A stretch of DNA of 64,000 nt from Chondrosia reniformis (taxonomy: Eukaryota; Porifera; Demospongiae; Chondrillida; Chondrillidae): the NCBI GenBank assembly GCA_947172415.1, contig OX359189.1, positions 3,548,501 to 3,612,500 on the forward strand. The letters run 5' to 3'. Of the stretch, positions 11,967-23,353 are shown piece by piece. Below the pieces are notes generated by a model that saw only the letters and a program-made list of their open reading frames with translations, was not told the DNA's origin and did not search any database. Each line of letters opens with the position of its first letter. Position 1 is the stretch's first letter. A program made the position numbers and the translations under genes.

Positions 11967-12180
11967 AGGTGTAAGTCCAGTTCTGAACTATCTTAGTAAG
12001 GATTGACTGATGTTCTATGATATTGGAGGAGATGACTGATAGGTCATCACCATATCCTTTTACTCAGTGAGGTGTAAGTCCAGTTCTGAACAGTGTTCAT
12101 CTATCTTAGTAAGGATTGACTGATTTTCTATGATGTTGGAGGAGATGACTGATAGGTCATCAGCATATCCTTTTATTTGG
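11967..12180 (-). pseudogene. RT catalytic segment, tandemly duplicated
   Basis: Read on the minus strand, 12154-12170 encodes the YADD active-site motif in GYADDLSVISSNI. A near copy about 113 bp further on (12041-12057) reads GYGDDLSVISSNI. The two 105-115 bp blocks are direct repeats, so the catalytic core of this LINE copy was duplicated after it decayed or at insertion. The first aspartate pair is kept in both. Confidence 0.75.
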
Positions 12181-12221
12181 TGAGGTGGTAGGTTGGCAAA
12201 TTTGGGAGATGCTAGTTCATC

Positions 12222-13022
12222 TCACAGTTTGGTGGAGAAGGTATAGATTGGTGGGGTTTTCGTAGAGGGGAGAAATGTTTTGCTGTTTCCCTTGCATGAG
12301 GACCATTTGAGTTTGTGAAGATTAATTATCTCGTAGGTTCCATTTGGGTACTGGACTTTGGTCTCTCCGGATATTGTATGTTCACTCACTTTGCATCTGT
12401 ACCAGCCTGGTGGTTCATCAGATTCTTCTTCATTCCACTGAAGATAGATGGAGGACGAGCAAGGTGGTAAGCCCTCAGATGTAGGTATTTGGAGCTTGGG
12501 GGTATATCCTCTGCATGGTAAGGCATTGGCCAATTGGATTATGGGTTGGAAGCAGAGGAGGAAGATGGTGGGTGATAGGGTGTCACCTTGGAATACTCCC
12601 TGTTTTACAGAGAATAGATCTGTATTCCAAGTCCTGCTATGGGTAAATGCTTTCAGCTGGCTATATGCATTTGTTACATATGAAGAGACTGCATTTGGGA
12701 CCTTGACATATTTTAGCATATCATTGATAAGCTGGTGGGATATCGAGCCGAAGGCATTGCTAAGGTCAAGAAAGGTGATATTTAGAGCGAGTCAAAGTGA
12801 CTTGGCATTTTCTAGGATTGCAGTGGTGGCAAGAATATGCTCCATGGTTCCACTAATACCAGTGAGGAAGCCTTTCTGGGTGGTATAGTAGACATGAAAT
12901 GATTGGCTATAGTTTTCAAGGCGGTTGGCAAGTTTAAACAATTTGCCAATTGTGGACATGAGTGCTATGGGTCGGTAGTTGGCTGGGTTGTGTTCTGGGC
13001 CTTTCTTATGTAGGAGTATCAT
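12222..13022 (-). pseudogene. LINE reverse-transcriptase fragment
   Basis: Two overlapping broken frames. The first has NPANYRPIALMSTIGKLF, the usual RT palm entry motif. The second has VKQGVFQGDTLSPTIFLLCF, the Q-G-D-x-L-S-P motif that precedes the catalytic site. The frames are offset near 12720-12790, so at least one frameshift separates them. Confidence 0.8.
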
Positions 13023-13396
13023 TTTGCCTATGCACCATGAGGGGCATTTGTGCTGAGTGTGTAGTATTTTGAATAAAGTGTGGCCAGAAAGAGGTGGGTG
13101 CAGGGAAGCTGCTTGAGGTGGTAGTAGCTTATACCATTAGCCCCTGGGTTGGGTTTGAAGAGCACTTCCTAAGTACAGCACGGATGCCACTTGGTCTGAT
13201 GGGAGACAAGTAATGAATAGAGACGAGTAACTTGAGTTAGAAATATTTGTGGTACTGCTGCCAGCCGCTATCGAATTTCTTAGTCGCTTTGCAGGGCCTA
13301 TATACAGTCATATTCTTAATGATTATGGACCCTTTATATCCTAAACTGAATGTTAAAGAACGGTAGAAAACATTCTTGACAAATTTGGGATCTTTT

Positions 13397-13715
13397 CAGA
13401 TGCCATTTTTTTAATTTAGAGCTCTCTATTATGTCGTCTATTCTGCTACTTTATTTCGAGTCTTCGCCAAGAAAACTTTTAAAACAAGTAAGAACAAGAA
13501 AAAGGGGCAACACAAGTTAAATAAAAACATTCAAAAATGAAGTTAAACGTAGGGATGGCACTATAACAGTGATTGGCACATCTAGAAAAAGTATAACGAA
13601 GCAAGAAAGTGATCATATGGTAAGGCTAACATTGCAGAAGTGGCATACTGCAACTTAACTATACACATCACTTCTATGTTTGGGCGCATCGATCCATACT
13701 TCTAGTATATCCATG
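13397..13715. mobile_element. Palindromic element, left half only
   Basis: Begins with GCCATTTTTTTAA, continues through TCTTCGCCAAGAAAACTTTT and AGTGATCATATGGTAAGGC, and reaches TGTTTGGGCGCATCGATCC. Closest to the copy at 28500-28850. The right arm of the palindrome is almost absent; a Penelope-like fragment follows directly. Confidence 0.7.
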
Positions 13716-14020
13716 ATCTCAAGACTAGCCACTCAATTGTTTGGGACAAGGCCAAGATTACAAACAGGGAAATCCACTGGCAAAGGAGAAGGGTCAAGGA
13801 AACCATCAGGATCCAGAAACGTCAGGTGAGGATGAATTTAGATCAAGGCATTGTGTCACATCAAGCCTCAAGATGAGTTAATATTCATACTTCCTGTTTT
13901 TCTCATCCTGCTGAGGGTCACATGACAGGAAGTGGAAATGGCGGTAAAAATCCTCTAAAATAGAGGCAATTCTTCCACTCAACCATCAGCCACTGAAGAA
14001 GACCCCCAGGGTCGAAACGT
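13716..14020 (+). pseudogene. Penelope-like element, 3' end with GIY-YIG tail
   Basis: Plus-strand reading from 13737 gives VWDKAKITNREIHWQRRRVK and then RMNLDQGIVSH, typical of the C-terminal tail after the GIY-YIG nuclease of Penelope-like retroelements. A non-coding tail follows, ending in CTGAAGAAGACCCCCAGGGTCGAAACG, which resembles the terminal-repeat end of the other Penelope-like copy in this window (GGGGTCGAAACA at 26358-26369). The 5' part is missing, as is common for these elements. Confidence 0.65.
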
Positions 14021-14084
14021 TTGACGAAGAAACGGAAAAAAACTGCGTTTTTAAACGCTCAAAAGTCAAAGGATGTATATACCA

Positions 14085-14335
14085 TCACAAAGATATATGG
14101 CCAAGGATTTACAGAAGATCAAGATTGGAAAAGACGAAGACTCCCACGATCACTTATGAAGGGTGGAATTCCCAGAAACGGCTGTCTTACCCAGTGGAGA
14201 AGAAGATCGAAGAAGGGAAAAGAAGGAAGAAAAGACTCCTGTATCCTCATCCAAAAGCTCTCTTCAGGTTTAGTTCCCCAAAAGGCTCTTTTACAGAATA
14301 GGCATATATAGCATGTACTAAAATGGTATCTTAGA
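14085..14335 (+). repeat. Dispersed repeat shared with DDX18 intron 9
   Basis: About 250 bp that reappear, reversed and with modest divergence, at 38770-39020. Landmarks are GAATTCCCAGAAACGGCTGTC and CCTATTCTGTAAAAGAGCC (in complement). No intact frame is kept between the copies, so it is scored as a non-coding mobile repeat. Confidence 0.8.
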
Positions 14336-14811
14336 ATTTTCACGTAGGAAGTACCTATACACTGTATATCATCGCAGCCCAAAACATATATATTGTTATC
14401 AACTTAAATACCTATATCCTTAAATCCCTCTCCCATTTTGTGTCATCTTACTATTGTTAATCTTCAACCTTGATGCCCTCTTTGATATTTATTGTTATCT
14501 ATATTTGATCATCCTAGTAATTTCTTGTAATATGGACTATTATTTTAATCTTCTTTTACTCCCCATGTTAGTCTTTCACTCTCATCCCACCCTTTTTTAA
14601 TCTTGTGTATTTCTTTATTAAGTGGATGCCTAGAATAGTAGACTAAAGGTCTCAAAATAAGATACATGATTCGACTTGATTTGTAATATTTCATGAAAGT
14701 AGAATTTTTTGATAATCACATGGAACAAATTTTATGCCTGTAAATATCATATCTGCAAACACATTATGTAAATACTACACTATATATATATAAATTTGCT
14801 TAATAAAGCAG

Positions 14812-17800
14812 TTATTGTACAAAATTATTCAATTTATTGATAAGGTTCTTTAAGTGTAATACCACTGTTGGCACAAGCAATGTGGTTATCACCGAGAAGA
14901 ACCAGGAAAAGTTGATACTGGATCTCAGAGGTAGTCTAATGTCCATGAGGATTAAGCAATGGATACCCAGCAGAAAGGTAGCTCCACACAAAGCTAGTGT
15001 AGTGAGGAATAGCCAGAATATACATTTCCATAAGCCTTCTCTCCAGTGAACCACCACTCTGTTGTTTGGCATGAACATTTGATCTAGACTGACAAATGCA
15101 GCTAAAAATGCAATGGTACCACAGGCAATGAGCAGAATAGCTGCGAACAGGAATCCATTCCGGTATGGGTCTGTCAATACGGCTAATATGGTTGTAGGAC
15201 CATAAAATCCTAGATATCCAAATATGGAACAAACGGAACTCCAAATTACAAATGTTACAATAATTCTATTTGATCTTTTCTTGCTGATTAGCTTAAAGGT
15301 TATTATTCGGATGAGGTTTACCAAAGCCGTTGGTACAGGTAGGTGTTGTGGAATATCAGCTCTTCTTACTAGCACAATGCTAGTGACAAGCATCATCACA
15401 ATAGCTAGAGATAGAGCAGGTCCAATTGTATGGTCTAAATGGCCTAACTTATAACAATTCCAGTTGTTCATTATAAATGCCACAGAGAGTGTTGTGCCTT
15501 TAGTCAAAAGTAACACATTGAATAATGTAGCAAACAGTGCTAATCCCCAAATGTAACTGAATGATGATGGAGAAAGAGCCAGTTGTAGAAAATAGTTCCT
15601 CATCTTAATTTGTTTTGCAACAATGATAATTGCAATTGGCCAGCATATAAATACTCCAATTCTAAAAACAATCACAGTAATGAATATTGGTACCGAGAGG
15701 CACTCAAAGTTGCAGAAGATGTTTCTTTCCTTATGAATAACACAACTATGTCCCATGGAATTGGAATATTCTGCAGTTTCAACCTTTCTCTTTAAAAGTG
15801 CTGCTCTAAGCTACAAATAATGAAAATATCCAAGCAATTAGTTACGTATGTATGTATATATGAATAGTATGGAATGTGTGACCAAAAACCTTATATAGAA
15901 TTCATAATAGTTATAATTATTTTGTCAGACTTACATTTATATAAACAAGTAAATATTAACATTTACAAAAATGATGTTAGAAGTAGGAATGGCAGTGGTC
16001 ACTAATACATCTATCGAAACAAAACAGTCAGTGATTATATGATAAGGCTAATAATGCAGAAGTTGCATGTATACTGAAATTTAAGAAACTTAACCATACT
16101 CTTCTGTGTTTGGGCGCACTAACCTGAAGTAGGAATGGTGCGCCCAAACACAGAAGTGTATGGTTAAGGTACTTAAATTTCAGTATATATACATGCAACT
16201 TCTGTATGATAAGCCTTATCATATATAATATAATATTAATCACTCTCTTGTTTCAATACTTTTTGCAGATGTATTAGTGAACACTGCTATTCCTACTTCT
16301 AACATCATTTTTGTAAATGTTTTTTATTTACTTGTATTCCCCTTTATTTCCTCTTAATATTACTTGTTTTATATTGATTTGAAAGTTTTCTTAGACAAGA
16401 GAAATATGCCGAATATTTGAGCCATGATCACTTAATTAAAAAATTTAATGGCGTCCGAGAAGACCACAATTTCGCTTTTTACAATTAGCATGCTTCTTGT
16501 AGAGCGCATTCAGATTTAGGGCTGTCTATTCCCTAGTTGGGAAATATTTATGACAATTTATAACTTGTACGTGCCCGCAGAAGTTCACATATTAGCTTTA
16601 GTCTATTCAATAAAAGAAGAAGTATATAGAAGAAAATATGAATTTTGGAAATGGGCCTATTCCTGGTTAGCCACTTTTTGAACGCTATACAGCGTGTAGA
16701 GCGTCAAAACATGTTTTGGCATTTAGAAAAGCGTGCAGTAATGGCTGCAAATAACCGAATATAACCAAAAATCGCTTTGTTGTTGATTTACTAGGTGTTG
16801 ATTGATAATACTGTATAGCGGGAATTTTTCACATGGACTTTAATTTCGCGTTTTTTGTGAGTTAACCCCAACTTTCTTCCGCCATTTTTATATATACTGG
16901 GAAGAAATTTTTGCGAGTTTCACCAATGATAACTCCATCTTTCAGCACAGTTACTGTGAAGGCATCCTTAGCGTTACCTAATTCACTTTTGCAGAGAAGT
17001 TGTTAGCTGATTGTGGCAGCTCAAACGTTTTTGTACGCATGATAACCTCTTACCATCGCTTTCATGCTGAAGCGCACATGTTCTGCACCAACTGCCATCC
17101 GTCCTGATTAAGTACACATGGAGCACGCAAAAATTTAAAATCATGAAAATAAGAACTACAAACGTTTATTCTGAGGCTTTTGCAAAGATTCACGAAAGTA
17201 TCTGTCTGCGAAAAGTTACCACTATATGGTAGATTGGATAGGGCGGCCATTTTTCCCCCAGCCATTCCACAGGTGCAACCTCAGCAAAGCCTTGGTTGAC
17301 ACTGAATGGTATAGAGCTAACAGAAGCAGACAAGGCAGACATCATTAAAGGAACAGAGTTAAATGACAAGCATATGAATTTTGCCCAGGAGATCATTAGA
17401 AAGCAATTCAAGAACCTAACAGGAATGCAGTCTACTTTAGCACTCATCCCATCCCATCGTTCATTCCAGGTCGCTCATTACTCCTGCTCATCCATTTTTG
17501 CAAATCATCCACTCTAAAGGCAACCACTAGATTGTTGCTTCAACCATTGCAAGCTTACCTACAGTAGAGATCTTTGACTCATTGTACTCATCTATTGATG
17601 ACATGACAACCAGGCTACTCGTGAATCTGTTTGAAATGAATGTTACTGTGGAGATGGGACCCTGCCCTCAGCAAGATGGTACTGCAGATTGTGGTGTCTT
17701 CACTATTACTATATGCACAGTCCTGGCCCATGGCAGCCAACCCGGCCAGTATGATCAAAAACAGATGAGAGGTCACCTTAGAAGGAGTAGCACATCATCC

Positions 17801-18856
17801 ACGTCTAATATGTCAAATGTACGTAGTCTTCTTCTTCTTGTTATGCTGTTCACCTCCCATCGTTGTCTTGCTGTCGTGCTGTCGTTGGTGATTTATGAGA
17901 TGTTGCTTGCTAATACATTGAAAAGGGAGGCCATTTTTTCCGGCCAATCCTACTTAAACGACGACGCCAATCCCAAATAAATAATACCACCAGTATTTTC
18001 ATCATTCTCTTTCGAGATGCATCATTTACTCAAGGGGAGTACTTAATCGAGGAAATATGGTATATCCCTTCATGTAATATAGTATATAACAACTTGCTTA
18101 TATATTATGCTTACTGTATTTTTGTTACATTTTCAGTTCACTTTAGATCTTGTATATATGTGATTCGTTTTCGCAGATAACATTATAATACCCATTAAGC
18201 TAAGTGTAACTTGGATTTTAAATGAATTTTAATTTCATTTTGTATACATACCTTTATGTATTTATATATACAATTTCGTTTTGTACATACATACACCTAG
18301 GATGTAGCAATTTATTGACTAAACTCACAAGTAAGGTAACTGATAGTAGAAGTGACTTGGATTGTGGTACTTGAAATGGCACAGTCAAGCATACAAAAGG
18401 GTAGTCAGTTATAATGGGATTGGTCTTAAAGAAGACTCCTGAAATTATCTGTGGAACAAACAGTCCTATTTCATTGAGTACAGTCCCTGTTGCCAGCATG
18501 TTAGTTGTAGATGAATACCACATAGTTCCTAAGACATTCTCTTCTCCATTGAGTTCTGTGATGATACCTGCATATGGTGTCTGGCTGCATATTGGCTGAA
18601 AAACAGGAGTTGCATTTGTGAAGAAAACGAGAGTGGCAAACTGAGGCACTGCATGGTTAATAGGATAGAAGGCATCCATCAATCTCTGATAGTTTTCTTG
18701 ATCAGAAATGATAGCTGTGACAATATCATCAGTATAATCACATATTTCTTGATATTGACATGTCCAGTTGTAGACTTGCTTTTCACAAACTACACACTGT
18801 AATACAGCCATCAAAAATAGAATATTCTCAGTTTTATTGTCTCTACAAGTAACCAT
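14812..18856 (-). CDS. Seven-pass membrane protein with secreted-type ectodomain, copy 2
   Basis: Exons 18856-18329 (176 codons) and 15810-14812 (332 codons plus stop), joined at CTT|GTGAGT and TTTGTAG|CTTAGAG in phase 0, giving 508 residues. The signal peptide, NWT and NAT sequons and seven membrane segments are as in copy 1. The membrane exon differs from copy 1 at only three residues (WR to WK, CL to CI, IS to IN) plus one extra C-terminal Gln where copy 1 has an earlier stop. The ectodomain exon is instead nearly identical to copy 3 over about 130 residues, so this copy is a mosaic. The intron carries transposon sequence on the opposite strand. Both frames are intact, so the gene may be functional. 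The family is unrecognised. Confidence 0.72.
15945..17275 (-). mobile_element. Palindromic element, reversed, in intron of copy 2
   Basis: 15945-16330 is the palindrome (arms meet near 16125). 16331-16812 is the unique arm reversed relative to the copy at 7720. 17228-17275 holds its outer end (GGGCGGCCATTTTT). The arm is split by a smaller insertion at about 16814-17226, whose ends TATAGCGGGAATTTTTC and GAAAAGTTACCACTATA are inverted repeats with three mismatches. That nested MITE contains no gene. Confidence 0.75.
17282..17975 (+). pseudogene. Ulp1/C48 cysteine protease fragment of a transposon
   Basis: Plus-strand reading shows TVEIFDSLYSS around 17558-17590 (the Asp region of a C48 peptidase) and PQQDGTADCGVFTITICT at about 17665-17720, with the oxyanion Gln and the catalytic Cys, then YDQKQMRGHL. 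This is the pattern of Ulp1-like proteases carried by several eukaryotic DNA transposons. Stops separate the N-terminal stretch (17296-17517) from this part and no His motif is readable, so it is broken. The fragment is bracketed by GGCGGCCATTTTTCC (17253-17267) and GGCCATTTTTTCCGGCC (17929-17945), the end motif of the palindromic family. It sits in the intron of copy 2 on the opposite strand. Confidence 0.7.
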
Positions 18857-19512
18857 ATTTAAGACTTATATATAGATCTATCAGAATTAGTTACAAATTT
18901 CTGAATAGAGTATCACTCTACTGGTGCCAACTGTATTATTCGCTTTCTAACTTATAATATATGCATACTAGAGTATATATATAAGCAGAAACATATTTAC
19001 ATACATGAATATGCATACTAGAGTATATATGTAAGCAGAAATATATTTACATACATGTATATGCATACTAGAGTATATAAGCAGAAACATATTTACATAC
19101 ATGCATATGCATGTATTGTATGTAAATAAACTTCTGCTTATACAAGTAGGCCATATATACATGGACATTTACTTTCTAATCACACTGGATTTAATTATAT
19201 TTTCAGATTCACATACAGTGTATATACTCTATTTAATCCACAGCAAATGGTTCAGGCATATACTGTACATATACACCTGAACTTGCAGAAGTTTAATTGA
19301 ACTTATATATATATAAATGCATTTTAATATTTTGCATTACAAGATTTACAGCATTACTTTCCGGAAGTATGGTATGTGTACTGTTCAAAATGGGTGGCAT
19401 TGTAAATCATACTGCTTTAATACTGCTTTTAATATACACATGCACGCATTACCACATTATGAAATGTTTTCATGGATATTGTGAACAGAGAACAGAAATA
19501 TATATATATTCA

Positions 19513-19572
19513 TGTACTGGAAACTGTACCAGATCTGTAACTCCTCTTGCCATCTGCAAGATACTGCAATGT
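19513..19572. repeat. Single 41-bp minisatellite unit (unexpanded allele)
   Basis: One unit (CTGTAACTCCTCTTGCCATC) with the same flanks as the 17-unit array at 8952-9660: a CATGTACTGGAA stretch on the left and GCAATGTGATAGGTTAAACC on the right. It shows the ancestral state before expansion in unit 1. Confidence 0.85.
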
Positions 19573-19774
19573 GATAGGTTAAACCTTATTACTGTACTTT
19601 TATTCTGATACACAAGTACATAGTACTCCAATCCCAAACACTAAATGCTTGTGGTTTCCTTATCAGCAAATAAGGGGTACAATGAAAGTGTGGCTGAGCA
19701 CAAACATAGGAATTTAAGATCTGATGCTGCTCTTAGAGTTCATCAATATAACACATTGTTTCAATATTACTTTT

Positions 19775-20148
19775 CTAATAGTCTAATGGCATTTTATATG
19801 CAAACTTTGTCCTCAGTTTTCTACCAAACAGAGGCCAAAATAAAAAAATCCCTTAATTTAGATAGCCTAAACTTTATGAAAATATAATATGCCCGTTCTG
19901 TTTCTAATAGGAAATGCGAGTGGGAGGATTAAAATCAGAATGAAATTCCTTTACAAACTGCAGGGATCATGTGTATGGCAGTGATAGTCATATATATTAA
20001 GTGGGTGGATTAAAATCAGAGTGAAATGATGTGGATATCAAAGCTTTAAGATCAGCATCACATATAAAGAGTCCCAAATTTTTCAGAATTCTGCCAAATT
20101 AACTTAATGTTCAAAAACTTTCCTGTATGATTTAATCAAATTGTACTA
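19775..20148. other. Spacer between units 2 and 3
   Basis: AT-rich spacer. 19995-20110 resembles 4385-4500, so it already belongs to the left flank of unit 3. No gene is seen. Confidence 0.5.
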
Positions 20149-20711
20149 CAGTGTAGTCCACATAATTCGAATCTCAGAATTCATTATCAAAAATTTGAAT
20201 TAGGCGAAAATTTGAATTATCAGTATATATTTCATTGAAATCAAATATACATATGTATTAAAAACATTCTTAGCCTTAAGTACTTCACCACTGATGGGAA
20301 TCGCCTGAGTGCGAGCAGCTGGGAACCACAGGAACAAGGCATCATCCACTTCAGCTTTGGCTGAAGTTCTCTAGCGTTTTTTCTGGGAGTTACCAAACGA
20401 GTGATTATCCTGCAGTTGATTCTTATTCTTCATAATAGTGCTGAGCGTACTGCAAGGAATGTTGTACTCGGCTGCTACATCCTTTTCCTTTTTGCTAGGT
20501 GGCAGACCTTCAACGCTTTCAACGATTTCACACTTTTTCTTTAGAGATAAAGATTGGTAGCTATTTCTTTTCATTAATATTTCTAGAAATTACAAAATAA
20601 ACGAAATTGCCCGTTGGAAATTTTATATTGCTAATATACGGGGAACATACGTATTATTCTAAATAAGCAAAATTTCGAAAGAACCAGATATGAATTATGA
20701 GGACTACACTG
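20149..20711 (-). mobile_element. Non-autonomous pogo/Tigger element with transposase remnant
   Basis: Ends CAGTGTAGTCCACATAATTCG and its complement GAATTATGAGGACTACACTG are inverted repeats flanked by TA on both sides. On the minus strand 20574-20371 encodes a 67-residue remnant with SLKKKCEIVESVEG and VAAEYNIPCSTLSTIMKNK, the N-terminal helix-turn-helix of pogo/Tigger (CENP-B-like) transposases. The catalytic DDE domain is absent. Unit 1 has the empty site near 4512. Confidence 0.85.
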
Positions 20712-20937
20712 TATCAGGTTATCAAAAAACAGATACACATACATATATGTAGTACCTATACACAGTATATTGTAGCAGCCCACAACATATACGTATATAT
20801 TGTTATCAACTTAAATATATACTTTTTAAGCCCTCTCCCATTTCTGTATTCTTTTGGTATTCATTGTTGATCCTTAATCTTGATGCCCTCTTTATTTTGT
20901 ATTTACAATTATTTCCTATATTTGATCATCCTATAGT

Positions 20938-21162
20938 TGTGATATCCAGACTAACCAAGCGCAACACTAGCGTGGAACGTTTAATAATAATTGTAACAAT
21001 TACATGCAGCTGATACACACTAAAACCAAAAAAATGATTAATGCACAATGCAATTATACATATACTACAAGTGTTTTATACTAAAAATAGTCACATACAC
21101 GAACTACCTAAAATGACATAATATAACATGGCTATAGGTAAGTCTACATAAAAGTTACTACA
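20938..21162 (-). repeat. Gypsy LTR (3' LTR with respect to the element)
   Basis: 225 bp. Nearly identical to 24696-24921, with a small number of substitutions and short indels, which suggests insertion long after the segmental duplication. The polypurine tract adjoins its right side. Confidence 0.92.
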
Positions 21163-21249
21163 ATCTCTCCCTCCTTAGAATAAAATCGGATACAGTCATT
21201 AAGTAGTATACTGACTCAGGGGTCGCCTAATTCTGCTTGACTTGCGTGG

Positions 21250-22022
21250 TTAAGTGGGATTGGAAACAGAACCCGAAGATTCTTGTGAAGTCGCACTGAC
21301 ATACGGCGAACTTGGCAAATCCTCAACGAAGGAATCATCTGCCGGTGTAAATGCTGATGTGACCCCCTTACAAATTAGCACCTGATCAATATGACGACAA
21401 ACTACCTTTCCATTGATCAATTCCACTTCTAAAGAAACAGGCCCATTACGAGTGACAACTGTCCCTGGAATCCATTTCGGCTCTGCCAAAAAGTTCCTAA
21501 CAAACACAGTTTCTCCCGGATGAAACTGCCTCTACTTAGTCTGCTTGTCATGTGCTGCCTTTTGTCTGGCCTGAGCCTCCTTTACACCTTCCTGGTGCTG
21601 GGTCTCACTAAATCAAGAATAGTCCTCAACCTTCGACCCATCATCAGTTCTGCTGGAGCTGTACCTGTAGTAGAATGCGGTGTTGTTCGGTAGTGGAACA
21701 GGAAACAAGATAATACCCTCTGAACATCTTCCCCACTGCTCTTCTGTAATGCTGCCTTAAAGGTTTGAACCTAACGCTCAGCCAAACCATTGGTTGATGG
21801 GTGGTAGGGAGCGGATGTAACATGACGAATACCATTCCCCCTCATAAACTCTTGAAAATCTGAGCTGGTAAATGCTGTCCCATTGTCAGAGACAAGTAAC
21901 TTGGGAAGTCCAAGAGTTGCAAACATTGATCTAAGTTTGTTGATGGTGTGAAATGACGATGCTGACAGCACAATTTCAATTTCCACCCATTTTGAATGGG
22001 CATCCACCACCACTAGAAACAT
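21250..22022 (-). pseudogene. Gypsy integrase
   Basis: 22022-21771 has VVVDAHSKWVEI, LVSDNGTAFTSSDFQEF and YHPSTNGLAER, giving the first two Asp and the Glu region of the DDE core. The frame shifts near 21770 and continues as a short fragment. 21507-21250 encodes the C-terminal tail with FLAEPKWIPGTVVTRNGP, as in Gypsy integrases of this type. Confidence 0.85.
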
Positions 22023-22331
22023 TTTACCTCTGAATGGACCAGCCTAGTCAATGTGGATTCTCTGCCGTGGACCTAAAGGCCACTCCCACGGGTGGAGTGG
22101 AACCATTGCTAGTGACTTCTGATTTATTTGGCATTCCTTGCATGATTGAACCTTATTTTCTAAGACCTGGCCACCATATCACTGTCCGTGCTAATCTTTT
22201 CATTCTTGTTACCCCTGGGTGACCTGCATGTAGCTCTTCCAACAGCATCTGCTTCCCCATAGAACACAGCCTCCCTCCACTGAACCTCTCTTCTTCGTTG
22301 AAATGGCAGAAAATCGTCTAGTTGTGTATCC

Positions 22332-23350
22332 CTAGCTCCATCCTGACAAAACCATGTCTGCCACCTTTGCTAAGATAAGGTCTCTTGCTGTCAATGTTTT
22401 TATTTGTTTTACTGTAACGGGACCATACTGAAACTTAAATATTCCATAATAAGTCAAAACTTCTGATGACAACAAAGCTTGCTGTGCTGCTGTGAAGGAT
22501 CTTTCTTGCCTCGATCCCCAAATCCATTCCTCTGATTTCTGCAATAGCTGATAGAGTGGTGCTAACAAACTGGCTAAGTGTGGTAGAAACTAGCCATAAT
22601 AATTGATCATTCCCAGGAACGAACGTAACTGAGAAATATTTTCAGGCCTGGGTGCATCCACAAGTGCTCTGACTTTGTCATCTGCAGATGAGTCATGTGT
22701 GGGATTCAAACCCTCTGCAGATATGGTATGCCCTAGATATTCAACTGATGGCAAAAAGAAAGAACATTTTTCTTTCTTGACACGCATCCCCGATTTCTCC
22801 AGTCTTGACAAAACCTCATGCAAATTTTGCAAGTGCTCTGTTTCGGTTCTCCCTGTCACCAATATGTCATCTAAGTAGACGGAGACATGAGGAACCCCTT
22901 ACAGAATGGTTTCTATTGTCCGTTGGAATATAGCAGGGGCTGATGCTATTCCGAATGGTAACCTGTTGCATTGGAATAGCCTCTTGCGTGTGTTGATCAC
23001 TACCACCTTCTGCGACACTTCTGCCAACGGAATTTGTTGATAGGCATGGGCAAGGTCTATCTTAGCAATTACTTCTCGCCGGCTAAAGTGGCGAAAATGT
23101 CCTCAATTTTTGGTAGTGGGTATGTGTCTAACTTTGTGACACAATTCAGAGTGACTTTGAAATCACCACATATTCTCACGGACCCATCCCTTTTTACTAC
23201 TGGCACTATTGGTGTGGCCCACTGGGAAAATTCTACTAGCGTGATAATGCCTTTCTTCTGTAGTCTCCCCAATTCCTGCTCGATCTTCCCCCTCAAGGCG
23301 TATGGTACTGTCCTTGCTTTACAGAAAATAGGGGCTGCCTCAGGGTCCAC
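22332..23350 (-). pseudogene. Gypsy reverse transcriptase and RNase H remnant
   Basis: 23350-23069 reads through the RT fingers (GRLQKKGIITLVEFSQWATP, then DGSVRICGDFKVTLN). A gap of broken frames follows, where the YxDD box would be; plus 22861-22890 reads back as VYLDDILV with a shift. 22862-22590 has VEYLGHTISAEGLNP and QLRSFLGMINYYG, the RT thumb. 22568-22332 carries a decayed tether/RNase H start (WGSRQERSFTAAQQALLSSE). Confidence 0.82.
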
Positions 23351-23353
23351 ATG

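Larger units (their letters stand above)
10500..13200 (-). mobile_element. Degenerate R2/NeSL-like LINE (restriction-like endonuclease type)
   Basis: Minus-strand retrotransposon. Reverse-transcriptase blocks (13022-12222) come first, then a long degraded stretch, then a C-terminal block (11232-10527) with a C-P-L-C ... H ... C zinc motif, the GRYTWRHD motif, and an RPDLTLF ... ELTVPW block of the kind seen in the restriction-like endonuclease of R2-type LINEs. The order RT, then zinc finger, then endonuclease fits that group. Several stops and frameshifts break it, so it is not active. It separates duplication units 1 and 2. Confidence 0.75.
14345..19770. repeat. Segmental duplication unit 2
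   Basis: Second copy of the unit at 4500-9870, with the same order: 3' flank, exon 2, intron, exon 1, upstream flank, then the GCTGAGCACAAACATAGG block. Its intron is enlarged to 2.5 kb by a palindromic element and a Ulp1-like fragment. The upstream flank has three tandem copies of an ATGCATACTAGAGTATATA segment, and it holds one minisatellite unit. Confidence 0.9.

Noticed and set aside
12448..12888. 146-codon plus-strand frame
   Set aside because: Antisense shadow of the LINE reverse-transcriptase region on the minus strand.
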